The notes: a model not told the origin generated them from the letters alone. A stretch of 43,890 nucleotides of DNA from an uncultured Mycoplasmatota bacterium (GCA_946498375.1 CAMMOI010000006.1:1-43890); one strand, 5' to 3'; numbered from the stretch's first letter, positions 25,168-33,401 are shown. Made by a program: numbers and translations.

Positions 25168-25327
25168 TCATATTGTAGAGGCTTGTGTTAAAGCTATCGA
25201 AAATGGCAACTATGATTTTGCATACAATAGATATAAAAGTAGTGTTTTAGTTTTAAATGAACAATTTGGAAAAAAAGAAAATGTTCAAGCAACTGATTTT
25301 ATAAAAAAATTAAGTTTAACTATATAA
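25133..25327 (+). pseudogene. C-terminal part of the frameshifted CYITT-motif gene
   Basis: The frame encodes TKIYEYIYNHIVEACVKAIE, then NGNYDFAYNRYKSSVLVLNEQF, which reads as the natural continuation of the preceding protein rather than an independent gene. There is no SD at its ATG. A one-base change at 25144-25148 separates the frames: a real mutation, programmed slippage on AAAAA, or an assembly error. It converges with the amidoligase gene with one base between stops. Confidence 0.55.
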
Positions 25328-25328
25328 T

Positions 25329-26396
25329 TTAATTGGTAATATTTTTATTATTGGTATTTTTAGTTAAAATACACATTTTAGGTAAATCTTGAGATTTTTG
25401 ATACATTTGAGAAGATTTTAGATATTGTTTCAAAAAATACATTTTATCAAGGTTGAGAGTAAAAATCATATCACATAGCTCTAAAGCTTGATCTAAATTT
25501 ATTTCATCATATGATTGTAAATTTAAATGATTATCTATGTTTGTTTGGAATCTTTTTTGAACTATATCATCATTAAAATGATTACTTTGACAATAATTTA
25601 ATATACTTACAAAAAAATTAGTATTGTTTTGCCACACTTCAGGAGTTAAAGTGCCATTTGGACATCTAAATTCAATAGTATTTTTCTTTTTTTTAGGAGC
25701 CTTTAAACAAATATTACAAAAATTGATCGCTTGATATTTACTTCGAGAAAGACGAAAAAGTATTTCTTCTAAACTAGCATGGTCTTTTTTTAGTATTGTG
25801 TAATCTGACCAAAAATATTTTGCCATTGGTTTAGCATATTTTTGCAAAGTTGATCTAGCAGATAACCATTCTCCATAACTAAAGCGAAAAATTATATTTT
25901 CATAAACTGACCAAAGCTTAATAAGATTTAACCATGTTTCGGGTTTATTTTTTAAAATATCACTCCCAATATGAATATGAGCACCACTATTTTGATCTAT
26001 TGATGAAACTGATTCTAAAATTGAACAAATTTGCTTTAAATCTTGCCAACTTTTTTCCTCATCTATTAGAATTGGAGAGCAAACCTCTACTCCATCTTTT
26101 AAAGTCCAATCATGAATTACTTTCCAATTACTATTTACACTACTATTATAAAATTCGTTTTTTACTGCAGGAATTGAACTATGTTCACTTTCTATTTCAA
26201 ATCCCATAGTTATATTTTTATTTAATGATAAATCTTTTCTTAATTGAAGATAAAAATTATTATTTAATATCCATTGTAATTCTTGTAAGCTAAAATTTAT
26301 TTTTAGTAAATCATCATTATTATATGGTTTAATAAAATTAAAAATTGGTGCATTATCTAAATTTGTTGAACTTTGATATTTACTGATATTTTCCAT
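25329..26396 (-). CDS. Amidoligase-family protein
   Basis: 355 residues. Shows the amidoligase (glutamine-synthetase-like COOH-NH2 ligase) signatures: MGFEIESE near 65-71, SGAHIHIG near 138-145 and NTIEFRCPNGTL near 243-254, where acidic and histidine residues would bind Mg-ATP. Members are predicted to form amide or isopeptide bonds, and many occur in mobile elements and peptide-modification clusters. No obvious peptide substrate gene is adjacent. SD GGGGG is 6 nt before the ATG, and promoter TTGACT-17-TTTAAT is at 26420-26448. Single gene next to the IS. Confidence 0.8.
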   Translation of the reverse strand: MENISKYQSSTNLDNAPIFNFIKPYNNDDLLKINFSLQELQWILNNNFYLQLRKDLSLNKNITMGFEIESEHSSIPAVKNEFYNSSVNSNWKVIHDWTLKDGVEVCSPILIDEEKSWQDLKQICSILESVSSIDQNSGAHIHIGSDILKNKPETWLNLIKLWSVYENIIFRFSYGEWLSARSTLQKYAKPMAKYFWSDYTILKKDHASLEEILFRLSRSKYQAINFCNICLKAPKKKKNTIEFRCPNGTLTPEVWQNNTNFFVSILNYCQSNHFNDDIVQKRFQTNIDNHLNLQSYDEINLDQALELCDMIFTLNLDKMYFLKQYLKSSQMYQKSQDLPKMCILTKNTNNKNITN

Positions 26397-26419
26397 AAAA
26401 TCCCCCTTAATCTTTTCTT

Positions 26420-26448
26420 ATTAAATAACCTTCTTAAATAAAAGTCAA
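26420..26448 (-). promoter_or_regulatory. Amidoligase gene promoter
   Basis: TTGACT (26443-26448), a 17-bp spacer and TTTAAT (26420-26425). Its -35 box touches the outer arm of the hairpin that flanks the IS. Confidence 0.5.
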
Positions 26449-26505
26449 ATAAAAAATAACTAGCTAGAACTGACATGATAAATTTATACACGAAATAAAA
26501 AGTCC

Positions 26506-27330
26506 TTAACTATGACAACATCGATAATTAATCGCTGTTGTTTTTAGTTTATTTTTAATTTTTATGTTATTATTATAGTATACAAATTGTTTTAGAGCAA
26601 TTTGTAATTCATCAAGATTTTTTGGGTAATTGTTCTTGATGAATTCTTTAAATTGACCGTTGAGTGTTTCTATCCAAGGATTGTGAGTGCATGTATAAGG
26701 TACAGACATACTTGGAATAAGATGCATTTCAGCGGTTTTTGTATTATATATTCCACTTCTATACATTCCACCACGATCTGAATGTAATATTATATTATCT
26801 AATTTATAATTACTATCACTTAATAAATTTAAATTATATTCTATAAAATCATTATTTAGTGATTTCCCAATACAAGATACTAATATTTCTGTACTATATG
26901 CATCAATAAAGAATGATACATTTTGTTTTCCATTTTTTTCTAACTGGACTTCTGTTGTGTCAGTAGATATCACTTTATAAATATCATCTATATCAATATT
27001 TTCTGCTATATTCTGATAAGTATATTTTTTTACATCATCTTTTGTTGCAACTGTATATTTACCTTTATTTTTGTTTTTAATTCTAATCTCAGGTAATTTC
27101 ATAATACAACATTTCATTAAGAATGCCATATAATATGAGATAATTATTCCTTCATGATACTCAAGTTGTTCTTTTATCTGTCTATATCCCGCAGTGCCAT
27201 TTGATAAATCATAATATTTTTGAATTAGTGGTTTTAATGCTTCATGATTTAATTCATATCTATTTTTTATGTTTTCCCTTTTCAACCATTTGTAATAAGT
27301 ATCTCTAGATATTTCTAATTCTTCACACAT
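26506..27330 (-). CDS. IS3-like transposase OrfB (DDE/rve domain)
   Basis: 274 residues from the internal ATG. The first part carries an HTH_21-type segment (ISRDTYYKWLKRENIKN, GTAGYRQIKEQL). The integrase core follows: VISTDTTEV (first Asp), IILHSDRGGMY (second Asp), NPWIETLNGQFKEF (Glu), so the DDE triad is intact. The frame extends upstream past the ATG without a stop (RNTYKFQFIKKFKNQYPINI), overlapping orfA. It is therefore probably made as an OrfAB fusion by -1 slippage near GGAAAAAG around 27397-27404. Confidence 0.85.
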   Translation of the reverse strand: MCEELEISRDTYYKWLKRENIKNRYELNHEALKPLIQKYYDLSNGTAGYRQIKEQLEYHEGIIISYYMAFLMKCCIMKLPEIRIKNKNKGKYTVATKDDVKKYTYQNIAENIDIDDIYKVISTDTTEVQLEKNGKQNVSFFIDAYSTEILVSCIGKSLNNDFIEYNLNLLSDSNYKLDNIILHSDRGGMYRSGIYNTKTAEMHLIPSMSVPYTCTHNPWIETLNGQFKEFIKNNYPKNLDELQIALKQFVYYNNNIKIKNKLKTTAINYRCCHS

Positions 27331-27335
27331 TATAT

Positions 27336-27659
27336 TTATTGGGTATTGGTTTTTGAACTTTTTGATAAATTGGAATTTGTATGTATTTCTTTTTCCAGGA
27401 AGGCGTTGAATTTTTTTAATATTTCATACCTCATATTTTCTTCTGTTATTTCTACCTTTTTTAATCCTTTTGTCTTTTTAAAACAATTTTCTTCGCCTTC
27501 CTGGATATACTCTCTAATCCATCTATTAATAGTACCTGTGCATTTCTTTTTGCCTAAAACAGTTCTTTCAACTTCCATTTGAGTTTTCTTATCAATCAAA
27601 ACCATTTTAACTGCCTTAATTTTTTCTTCTCTAGTGAAAGTTCTATATTCTCTTGCCAT
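27336..27659 (-). CDS. IS3-like OrfA (helix-turn-helix)
   Basis: 107 residues. REYRTFTREEKIKAVKMVLI and GTINRWIREYIQEGEE form the transposase_8/HTH domain that binds the IS ends. It overlaps the extended orfB frame, and its last residues (SNLSKSSKTNTQ) are low-complexity, as expected past a frameshift site. SD AAGGAGG. Confidence 0.8.
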   Translation of the reverse strand: MAREYRTFTREEKIKAVKMVLIDKKTQMEVERTVLGKKKCTGTINRWIREYIQEGEENCFKKTKGLKKVEITEENMRYEILKKFNAFLEKEIHTNSNLSKSSKTNTQ

Positions 27660-27690
27660 TTGTATTCCTCCTTATTCTAATTTTAACATA

Positions 27691-27729
27691 GAAAAATCTA
27701 CACGCTTTTTATTTCGTGTAGATTTTTTT
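27691..27729. terminator. Hairpin inside the IS upstream end
   Basis: ATCTACACG/CGTGTAGAT with a 10-nt loop and T-runs on both sides. It would stop outside transcription from entering orfA. Confidence 0.65.
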
Positions 27730-27758
27730 CAAATCACTTCTAGCTAGTTATTTTTTAT

Positions 27759-29330
27759 TTAATTTAAAGAATTTACACTATTTTTATATTCATCTATTTT
27801 TTGTTGATATTCTTGTAACTGTTCTTCATACATAGCTTTAATCTCTTCATTTTCTTCTTTTAGAAGTTCATTGCTATCTTTAAGATTATTGTTTTCTTCC
27901 TCTAAGTTATCAATATGTTGGTATAATTCATTTATTTGATCTTCATATATATCCTGTTCTTCTTGTTCATAATATGTATTTATATTTTCTTGTAATTTAG
28001 TAATATTTTCTTTATTTGCACTAATAGTTATAATTAAATGAGAAAGATCATTATAATTATGAAATTCTCGATTCCTTAAATCTTTAAGTATTAATTCATA
28101 AATAGAATTAAATGAAATACTTTGAACAGATGTTGGAGCTATGTATAAAATAGCATCATCCTCATCAATTGAAAAATTAGAATACATAGGAGCGTATTTA
28201 ACATTTATTTTTATATTAGAAATATTTTCATCCTCTACCCATTTTATAGAATCGTTAAAATAATAATCTATAAGTACTAAGTTATTATTCATTTCATATT
28301 CAAATGTTTTATCTTCCCATTTAACATTTGGTGCAGTATCAATATATTTAAAAGATGCAATATCAATTGATGTAATGCCTATACCTACGCCTAATAAAAT
28401 CAAAGATATTATGATTTGAATAAATAATCTTTTAGCTTTTAATTTAATATTAAAAACAAAATTAAATAAAATTTCTAATATAACAATATTTAGACTTATA
28501 CAAGCAATGATTCCTAAAATAACTCCTAAAAATACAACCTTATTAAATATTAATATTATACTAACTATTAAAATAGCACACAAAATAAGAATAGTAAATA
28601 CAAAAGGTATTGCAATAACTATAGCCATAAACTTTACAAAATATAATATTATTTTAGCCATAAAATCTAATAAAGAATTCGAATGATCTTCCTTCTTTAA
28701 GATTTTTTGGGAATTAGTTATTTCAGTATTAGAAGTTTGTTCATTAATATTTTTTAACTTTTTATCATCTCTACTTTTTTTAATTTCATAAAAATTATCT
28801 AAAAATTTAACTTTATAAATATATATAAATATAATAATTGCAATAATAAAATAAACTAAATCTATTATTACTGACCAAATATTTATTAAAATATTGCTAA
28901 TTAAATCAGGAAAAATGTCAAAAAACTTACTTCCTATTGACTGAATATAGTCTACCGGTAATTTAAAAACACATAACATTCCTATTACTAATAGCATAAC
29001 TAAAATTAATTTTATTATTTCAACTAAAGACATATTACTAAACATTTTAATACTTTTTTTCAAAAAATATACAACATCATTTTTATAATCTTCAATATTC
29101 TTTTTTAAAGTAGTTTTATCAACATTATTTTTTGTATCTTCATTAATTAAGCTATCTATAGAACAATTAAATATTTTAGACATAGCTATAATCTTATCCA
29201 TCTCCGGATAAGAAAAATTTGACTCCCATTTTGAAACAGCTTGTCTAGAAACATTTAATTTTCCAGCCAACTCTTCTTGAGATAGATGATGTTCCTTTCT
29301 TAACTTTTGCAAATTTTCTCCAAAATTCAT
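27759..29330 (-). CDS. XRE-type HTH membrane protein with C-terminal coiled coil
   Basis: About 523 residues. Residues 1-65 are an XRE helix-turn-helix (NLQKLRKEHHLSQEELAGKL, NVSRQAVSKWESN). Several hydrophobic segments in two blocks (about 95-180 and 220-330), an extracytoplasmic beta-rich part (VKWEDKTFEYEMNNNLVLID) and a Glu/Asn-rich coiled coil from about 445 to the end follow. This looks like a membrane-bound one-component regulator. ATG 29330 with SD GAGGTGAG is preferred to GTG 29339. A palindrome upstream (29373-29393) may be its operator. The stop codon touches the arm of the hairpin interrupted by the IS. Confidence 0.75.
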   Translation of the reverse strand: MNFGENLQKLRKEHHLSQEELAGKLNVSRQAVSKWESNFSYPEMDKIIAMSKIFNCSIDSLINEDTKNNVDKTTLKKNIEDYKNDVVYFLKKSIKMFSNMSLVEIIKLILVMLLVIGMLCVFKLPVDYIQSIGSKFFDIFPDLISNILINIWSVIIDLVYFIIAIIIFIYIYKVKFLDNFYEIKKSRDDKKLKNINEQTSNTEITNSQKILKKEDHSNSLLDFMAKIILYFVKFMAIVIAIPFVFTILILCAILIVSIILIFNKVVFLGVILGIIACISLNIVILEILFNFVFNIKLKAKRLFIQIIISLILLGVGIGITSIDIASFKYIDTAPNVKWEDKTFEYEMNNNLVLIDYYFNDSIKWVEDENISNIKINVKYAPMYSNFSIDEDDAILYIAPTSVQSISFNSIYELILKDLRNREFHNYNDLSHLIITISANKENITKLQENINTYYEQEEQDIYEDQINELYQHIDNLEEENNNLKDSNELLKEENEEIKAMYEEQLQEYQQKIDEYKNSVNSLN

Positions 29331-29372
29331 TTCTCTCACCTCACCACAAATATATTATTTATCCTAAAATTA

Positions 29373-29412
29373 AACAACCAACTAGTGGTTGTTTTTTGTC
29401 AACTGTCGGTTG
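29373..29412. promoter_or_regulatory. Inverted-repeat operator candidate upstream of the HTH gene
   Basis: AACAACCA-ACTAG-TGGTTGTT is a perfect 8-bp inverted repeat (29373-29393). A second, imperfect CAACTGTCGGTTG (29400-29412) lies beside it, and a minus-strand TTGACA lies between them. Autoregulation by the adjacent XRE protein would fit. Confidence 0.5.
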
Positions 29413-29430
29413 CATAGCTTATAATATATA

Positions 29431-30165
29431 TTATTTTATATTAGATTTTCTATTTTTAAACTTTTTTATAACTTGAAATCTTGGAAACGACTTTACAAAT
29501 CTTTTAGTAAAATAATTATATTCTAATAAAGCAGTTTTAATTTTTTTCTCAAGATTATTTTTATTATAAGTAATTTTCTTTAACTTATCTAAAATAGCTT
29601 TTTTAACTTTAGAATTAACTTCTTCTGTATTATCCCTAACTATTGATGAAGTGATTGTCTTTATATTTGTAATAACTTTACAAGAAATACCTACATCTAA
29701 TAAAAATATGATAAATAATATATAAAATATTATATTAATAGTTAGATTAGAAAAATTAGTTAAAATATTAAAAAAAAACGGATTTATAAAGTAAAGTAAT
29801 AAGCAACCGATAATTCCAAATGGAATCATTGTTTCCAAACAAATACGGCCATTAATATTATATTTTTTATTAGAATAATCCCACCATCTAATTTTAAATA
29901 ATTTTTCTAATAAATAGCCTGTAGTATATTCCAAAATAGAACAAATTACTATAGCAAGAATAAATAATACTATTGGTTGATTAGTAAAATCATTTAACAA
30001 AAAAATTATTAATAATCCTCCAAAGCCATAAATTGGACAAACAGGACCAATTAAAAAGCCTCTATTAACTAACTTCTTAGTTTCAAAATATATATCTATT
30101 ATTTCAATTATCCACCCAATAAAAGAATAAATAATAAATAGGATAAACCAAATCTTAAATTCCAT
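29431..30165 (-). CDS. CmpB-like (putative ABC transporter type IV) membrane protein
   Basis: 244 residues with about five membrane helices. It carries the family pattern GWIIEIIDIYF, NRGFLIGPVCPIYGFG, LEYTTGYLLEKLFKIRWWDY and NGRICLETM, as in PF06541 (CmpB/putative ABC transporter type IV). The C-terminal cytoplasmic tail is basic. The true function of this family is not established. It follows the HD hydrolase gene by 17 nt and is probably co-transcribed. Confidence 0.82.
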   Translation of the reverse strand: MEFKIWFILFIIYSFIGWIIEIIDIYFETKKLVNRGFLIGPVCPIYGFGGLLIIFLLNDFTNQPIVLFILAIVICSILEYTTGYLLEKLFKIRWWDYSNKKYNINGRICLETMIPFGIIGCLLLYFINPFFFNILTNFSNLTINIIFYILFIIFLLDVGISCKVITNIKTITSSIVRDNTEEVNSKVKKAILDKLKKITYNKNNLEKKIKTALLEYNYFTKRFVKSFPRFQVIKKFKNRKSNIK

Positions 30166-30182
30166 AAACTACTTACCTCTAA

Positions 30183-30683
30183 TTATCTAATTTTAATTCC
30201 CAAAAGTAATAATAACATACTTGGATATCTTAAAACTTCCATTGCAACAATTTTATCTGCCGAAGTGACTATCCAACCAATTTTATGTTTTGGTGGTTTA
30301 ATATTAAGAGGAAACATATGCCTTAAAATTGCATTTTCAATTTTAGGATTTAAATACTCAGGAAAGTACCTACGAGTATTTTCTAAAGCATTTTGAGCAT
30401 GAGTAAAACCATGTTGTTCAAAAAATTTGTGTTTTTCTTTATCTTCTTGCCAAGGAGACTCAAAAAAATCATGAAGTAATCCTGCTATTGCTGCACTTTT
30501 ATAATCTAAATGTAAAATTTTTGCTATTTTATATGAAAGAAAAGAAACTTTCAAAGAATGATCATAAACACTAATCTTACCATGATGAAGATAAGTCTTA
30601 CGCTTTTGAAACTCTTCGCTTAATAAGATAGGATTAATAATACTATAAAATTCTGCGTTTAATTTTTGTTTCTTTTTTATCAT
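30183..30683 (-). CDS. HD-domain phosphohydrolase
   Basis: About 166 residues. KTYLHHGKISVYDHSLKVSF, then AAIAGLLHDFFESPW and NAILRHMFPL supply the His/His-Asp/Asp metal ligands of an HD hydrolase, a group that cleaves phosphates from nucleotides or signalling nucleotides. The frame is open to 30770, but that ATG lies inside the terminator hairpin of the previous gene. ATG 30683 has SD AGGTGAT and gives the usual family length. Operon with the CmpB-like gene. Confidence 0.82.
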   Translation of the reverse strand: MIKKKQKLNAEFYSIINPILLSEEFQKRKTYLHHGKISVYDHSLKVSFLSYKIAKILHLDYKSAAIAGLLHDFFESPWQEDKEKHKFFEQHGFTHAQNALENTRRYFPEYLNPKIENAILRHMFPLNIKPPKHKIGWIVTSADKIVAMEVLRYPSMLLLLLGIKIR

Positions 30684-30751
30684 ACTATCACCTATAATAA
30701 TATTATCATAATTTTCATTTTTTAGTAGTAAAATTTCATTTTTACTTAAAG

Positions 30752-30783
30752 AAAAATCGGTCTTTATCATTTAACCGATTTTT
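30752..30783 (-). terminator. Terminator of the envelope protein gene
   Basis: AAAAATCGGT/ACCGATTTTT with a 12-nt loop, immediately after the stop at 30787. It overlaps the spurious upstream start of the HD gene. Confidence 0.8.
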
Positions 30784-30786
30784 ATC

Positions 30787-32220
30787 TTACATATATTTAG
30801 TCACACCAGTAAATTTATATCCGCTTAAGTTTCTACTAGTTGACCATTTAATTTGATTATAATCTGTAGTCTGAGTTATATAACGATAATAATGAACTGT
30901 CTTAGTATAAGCATAGCTTCTAGTATAACCACTATACTTATAAGCGTTAGCCTCAGTATCTAAGATTTTATTGCTTTTTGAATTATAAGATACTTTAAAA
31001 TATACTGGAACATAATATAAACTTTTTCCTAATTTAGCATCATAATAAGGATTTACTCCTATTCTATTTTTAAGAGTAATAGTTACCTTAACTCTCCATA
31101 CTCCATTTGATTTATATGGATTGCTTAAAGAATAAGTAAAATTACCTGATTTCAATGAAGCGTTACGCATAATAGTTGCTGAATTATTACTAGAATTAGC
31201 CAACATATCATTACCGGTCATATATAAATTAGTATTACTATTCTTTAAATATAATGAATAGTCATTAGTGTTAAAAAATCTGTCTGTTGTAATTGATACA
31301 TTAGTTGTTGATGATGGTATGTCTATTAATTGTAATTCATAAGAATATTTATATCCTGAGCGTAAATCATTACTATCTACATAAGAAGATGTACGATAAG
31401 CAGAAGTATTTGAACTGTTATTAGTATAATAGTAATATTTTACAGATTCTGTTTTATTATCAATATTACTTCCGGTTTTATAGCCTTCAATCCAATCTCC
31501 ATATTTTTTTACAATTTTAGCATGTTGATAATATAATTTCTTTGATCCTAAATTAGTAGAAGAACTACTTGAACTACTTGAACTGCTATTTTTTATGCTA
31601 CTATAATATTTATAAGTTTTAGTTGTAGTAGTTGTAGTGGTTGTTGTATTAGATGAATTAGAATTTGTTGCTCCTACAACTGGATAATAATAAGTAGTAT
31701 TTTTGCCATTACCTGTTGAACTATAAGAATAAGAATTATCTGAATCATTAGCAGTATCACTTACTGAAGAAACATTAGATGTATTATTAACCTCAGATAA
31801 TAAGCAAGTACCATTACATCCTATAGTATCAATTATATAATCTGATTCATCTCCACAAGTTAGTTGTACTTTTAATGCATATTCGCTATCAAGCGTTTTA
31901 GTTACCTGAACGTAACTATTTGTTGTATCACATGTATTGCCGTCTTTGTCTTTGAACTCTAGAATTAATTTGTTATCTATTAGTTGTTTTAAACTCATTG
32001 TATTAGTTTCCCCAATAGATGATGGTAATCTATCGGTTGTATAATAGTTTCTAGCTGCTTCTTTCATTGTTTGAATGTTATTATTAAAAACCTGATCATA
32101 AAAAGTATCTAATTTAGGCATTGGAAATAACCAACAAATTAGTAAAACAAATAATACGACTAAAATGATTTTTATAATTAAGTCAACCCAATTAATCCCA
32201 TATCTTCTTTCTTCACTCAT
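30787..32220 (-). CDS. Membrane-anchored, Ser/Thr/Asn/Tyr-rich envelope protein
   Basis: About 477 residues. A short KR-rich cytoplasmic start, one membrane helix (LIIKIILVVLFVLLICWLF), then a small domain with AARNYYTTDRLPSS and paired Cys (C in DGNTCDTT, LTCGDE, IGCNGTCL) that could be disulfide-bonded outside. A low-complexity linker (poly-Ser, poly-Thr, Tyr) and a C-terminal beta-rich domain follow. No enzyme motif. The N-terminal layout is pseudopilin-like, but no pilin cleavage site is evident. The frame opens at GTG 32262, but a promoter with perfect TTGACA (32276-32281) makes ATG 32220 the likely start. Confidence 0.65.
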   Translation of the reverse strand: MSEERRYGINWVDLIIKIILVVLFVLLICWLFPMPKLDTFYDQVFNNNIQTMKEAARNYYTTDRLPSSIGETNTMSLKQLIDNKLILEFKDKDGNTCDTTNSYVQVTKTLDSEYALKVQLTCGDESDYIIDTIGCNGTCLLSEVNNTSNVSSVSDTANDSDNSYSYSSTGNGKNTTYYYPVVGATNSNSSNTTTTTTTTTKTYKYYSSIKNSSSSSSSSSSTNLGSKKLYYQHAKIVKKYGDWIEGYKTGSNIDNKTESVKYYYYTNNSSNTSAYRTSSYVDSNDLRSGYKYSYELQLIDIPSSTTNVSITTDRFFNTNDYSLYLKNSNTNLYMTGNDMLANSSNNSATIMRNASLKSGNFTYSLSNPYKSNGVWRVKVTITLKNRIGVNPYYDAKLGKSLYYVPVYFKVSYNSKSNKILDTEANAYKYSGYTRSYAYTKTVHYYRYITQTTDYNQIKWSTSRNLSGYKFTGVTKYM

Positions 32221-32252
32221 AGTAAGACCTAAACCTCCATTTCTTGGCATAT

Positions 32253-32281
32253 ACATTACCACTTTTGCAATGATTTGTCAA
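32253..32281 (-). promoter_or_regulatory. Promoter of the envelope protein gene
   Basis: Perfect TTGACA (32276-32281), a 17-bp spacer and a weak TAATGT (32253-32258). Transcription would begin past 32250, which removes the earliest in-frame start codons from the mRNA. Confidence 0.5.
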
Positions 32282-32289
32282 TTTTTTTT

Positions 32290-32336
32290 GCATATAAAAA
32301 AGGACTTAATTTTGAATTACTTTAATTAGGCCCTTC
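32290..32336 (-). terminator. Terminator overlapping the end of rpoZ
   Basis: AGGGCCTAATT pairs with AATTAAGTCCT (one mismatch, one wobble) followed by TTTTTT on the minus strand. The left arm lies within the last rpoZ codons. Confidence 0.6.
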
Positions 32337-32506
32337 TCTACTTCCTCTAAAGCTCGTCCTAGCTCTTTTTTGTTTTTATAATCTTTTTCGTCCATTTGAA
32401 AATGTTTAGTTTCAAGCATTTCTTTACTACGAAATGATGCTACATGAACAAGCTTATACTTTGAGTCAACAATATTTAGTAATTTATCTATTGAAGGGTA
32501 TAGCAT
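32306..32506 (-). CDS. rpoZ: RNA polymerase omega subunit
   Basis: 66 residues beginning MLYPSIDKLLNIVDSKYKLV, then VASFRSKEM, KNKKELGRALEEVEKGLIKV. This matches the omega pattern (PS-D-L-----SKY-LV--A--RA), including the acidic C-terminal helix. It stabilises the beta-prime subunit. Usually next to gmk in Bacilli, but no gmk is seen here. Confidence 0.88.
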   Translation of the reverse strand: MLYPSIDKLLNIVDSKYKLVHVASFRSKEMLETKHFQMDEKDYKNKKELGRALEEVEKGLIKVIQN

Positions 32507-32606
32507 ATTATATCACGTCCTTTACATTATTAATATTACTATAAACTTCAGCACTTATTCAATTTATTCTCAATTTTTTTACAAATTATTTACAATTAAA
32601 TGTAAA

Positions 32607-33401
32607 TTATTTACTATTTTTATTGTTTTTATAGTTTTGACGCTTATTAATTGGTTTTGATTTTTTAGTATTAGTTTTAGCTTTATTTGGTTTTGGTTTA
32701 GTAGCATAAGATTTAGATGACTTATTTTTAGTAGTTGATTTATTATTTTGAGATACATAAGGTTTAGTTTTAACTTTATTTACTTTATCTTTTGCCACGT
32801 TATTATCAGATAACTCTTTAGCCATATTTTCTTTTATAATTATTGGTTTAGATTCACTGCTAATACTTTTTATTTTTTTATTAATAAGGAAATCAGCTAT
32901 AGGATCAAATAATTCTAAAATAGATACGCTAATTAAGAAGAATCCTAACATTAACGATTGAATTTTAATATTATAATATAAATTAACACAAGTTAAAGTA
33001 CCTATAATTAAAAATAAAACAAATGTTATTGTGCGAATAAACCATAAAATGTCATTACGATCATGATAATAATCCATTTTAATTAATTTAATAATAGCTA
33101 CCATAGAAATCCAAGCAACTAAGGACAATGATAGTACCAATGTTGAACTTTCATCATGAAAAATAACTCCAGCAGTTCCAGCAATAACCGAAGCTAAAGC
33201 TATAAATAAATATTCATAATCATCTTTACGTCTGATAAACATATATAATGTATAAGATACTAATCCATAAAATAGCATTACTATAAAAAACAAGTAATTT
33301 ACATCATCCATACCTAAAGATGGACTTATCATAAGCATTGCTCCTAAAAACAATATTAAAAAACAGCTAAAAAATTGAACTATATGATACCTTTTCATCA
33401 T
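32607..33401 (-). CDS. Membrane protein with Lys-rich cytoplasmic tail
   Basis: About 264 residues. Six or seven membrane helices in the first 180 residues, arranged like the DUF308/HdeD-type small membrane proteins. A long basic, low-complexity tail (KPYVSQNNKSTTKNKSSK, then KPKPNKAKTNTKKSKPINKR) could bind nucleic acid or acidic lipids. ATG 33401 with SD AGGGAAG is preferred to GTG 33407. Family assignment is tentative. Confidence 0.6.
   Translation of the reverse strand: MMKRYHIVQFFSCFLILFLGAMLMISPSLGMDDVNYLFFIVMLFYGLVSYTLYMFIRRKDDYEYLFIALASVIAGTAGVIFHDESSTLVLSLSLVAWISMVAIIKLIKMDYYHDRNDILWFIRTITFVLFLIIGTLTCVNLYYNIKIQSLMLGFFLISVSILELFDPIADFLINKKIKSISSESKPIIIKENMAKELSDNNVAKDKVNKVKTKPYVSQNNKSTTKNKSSKSYATKPKPNKAKTNTKKSKPINKRQNYKNNKNSK

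Larger units (their letters stand above)
26471..27736 (-). mobile_element. IS3-like insertion sequence (orfA + orfB)
   Basis: About 1.27 kb bounded by TGACATGA... on the left and the inverse ...CAAATCA on the right. The inner ends share CACGAAATAAAAAG, giving roughly 32-bp imperfect terminal inverted repeats of the TG...CA type usual for the IS3 family. It contains an HTH orfA and a DDE orfB in different frames. A strong hairpin inside the upstream end (27696-27723, ATCTACACG/CGTGTAGAT) may block read-through into the transposase. Confidence 0.8.
26447..27760. repeat. Terminator-like inverted arms flanking the IS
   Basis: The 23-bp arms 26447-26469 and 27738-27760 are exact inverted copies (core AATAACTAGCTAGAA). 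Joined without the IS they form a rho-independent terminator with a T-rich tail, directly after the stop codon at 27759. Either the IS landed in its loop, or the arms are part of unusually long IS ends. Confidence 0.6.

Noticed and set aside
27346-27582. 78-residue plus-strand ORF over the IS
   Set aside because: Antisense of orfA, no SD; the minus-strand transposase frames explain the region.
23326-27760. A direct repeat of the tRNA-Ala 3' end marking attR
   Set aside because: No second copy of the T-arm/acceptor sequence was found downstream within the window.
32607-32760. Lys-rich tail of the 264-residue protein as a separate DNA-binding gene
   Set aside because: Continuous with the membrane domain in one frame; low-complexity basic tails are common in AT-rich genomes.
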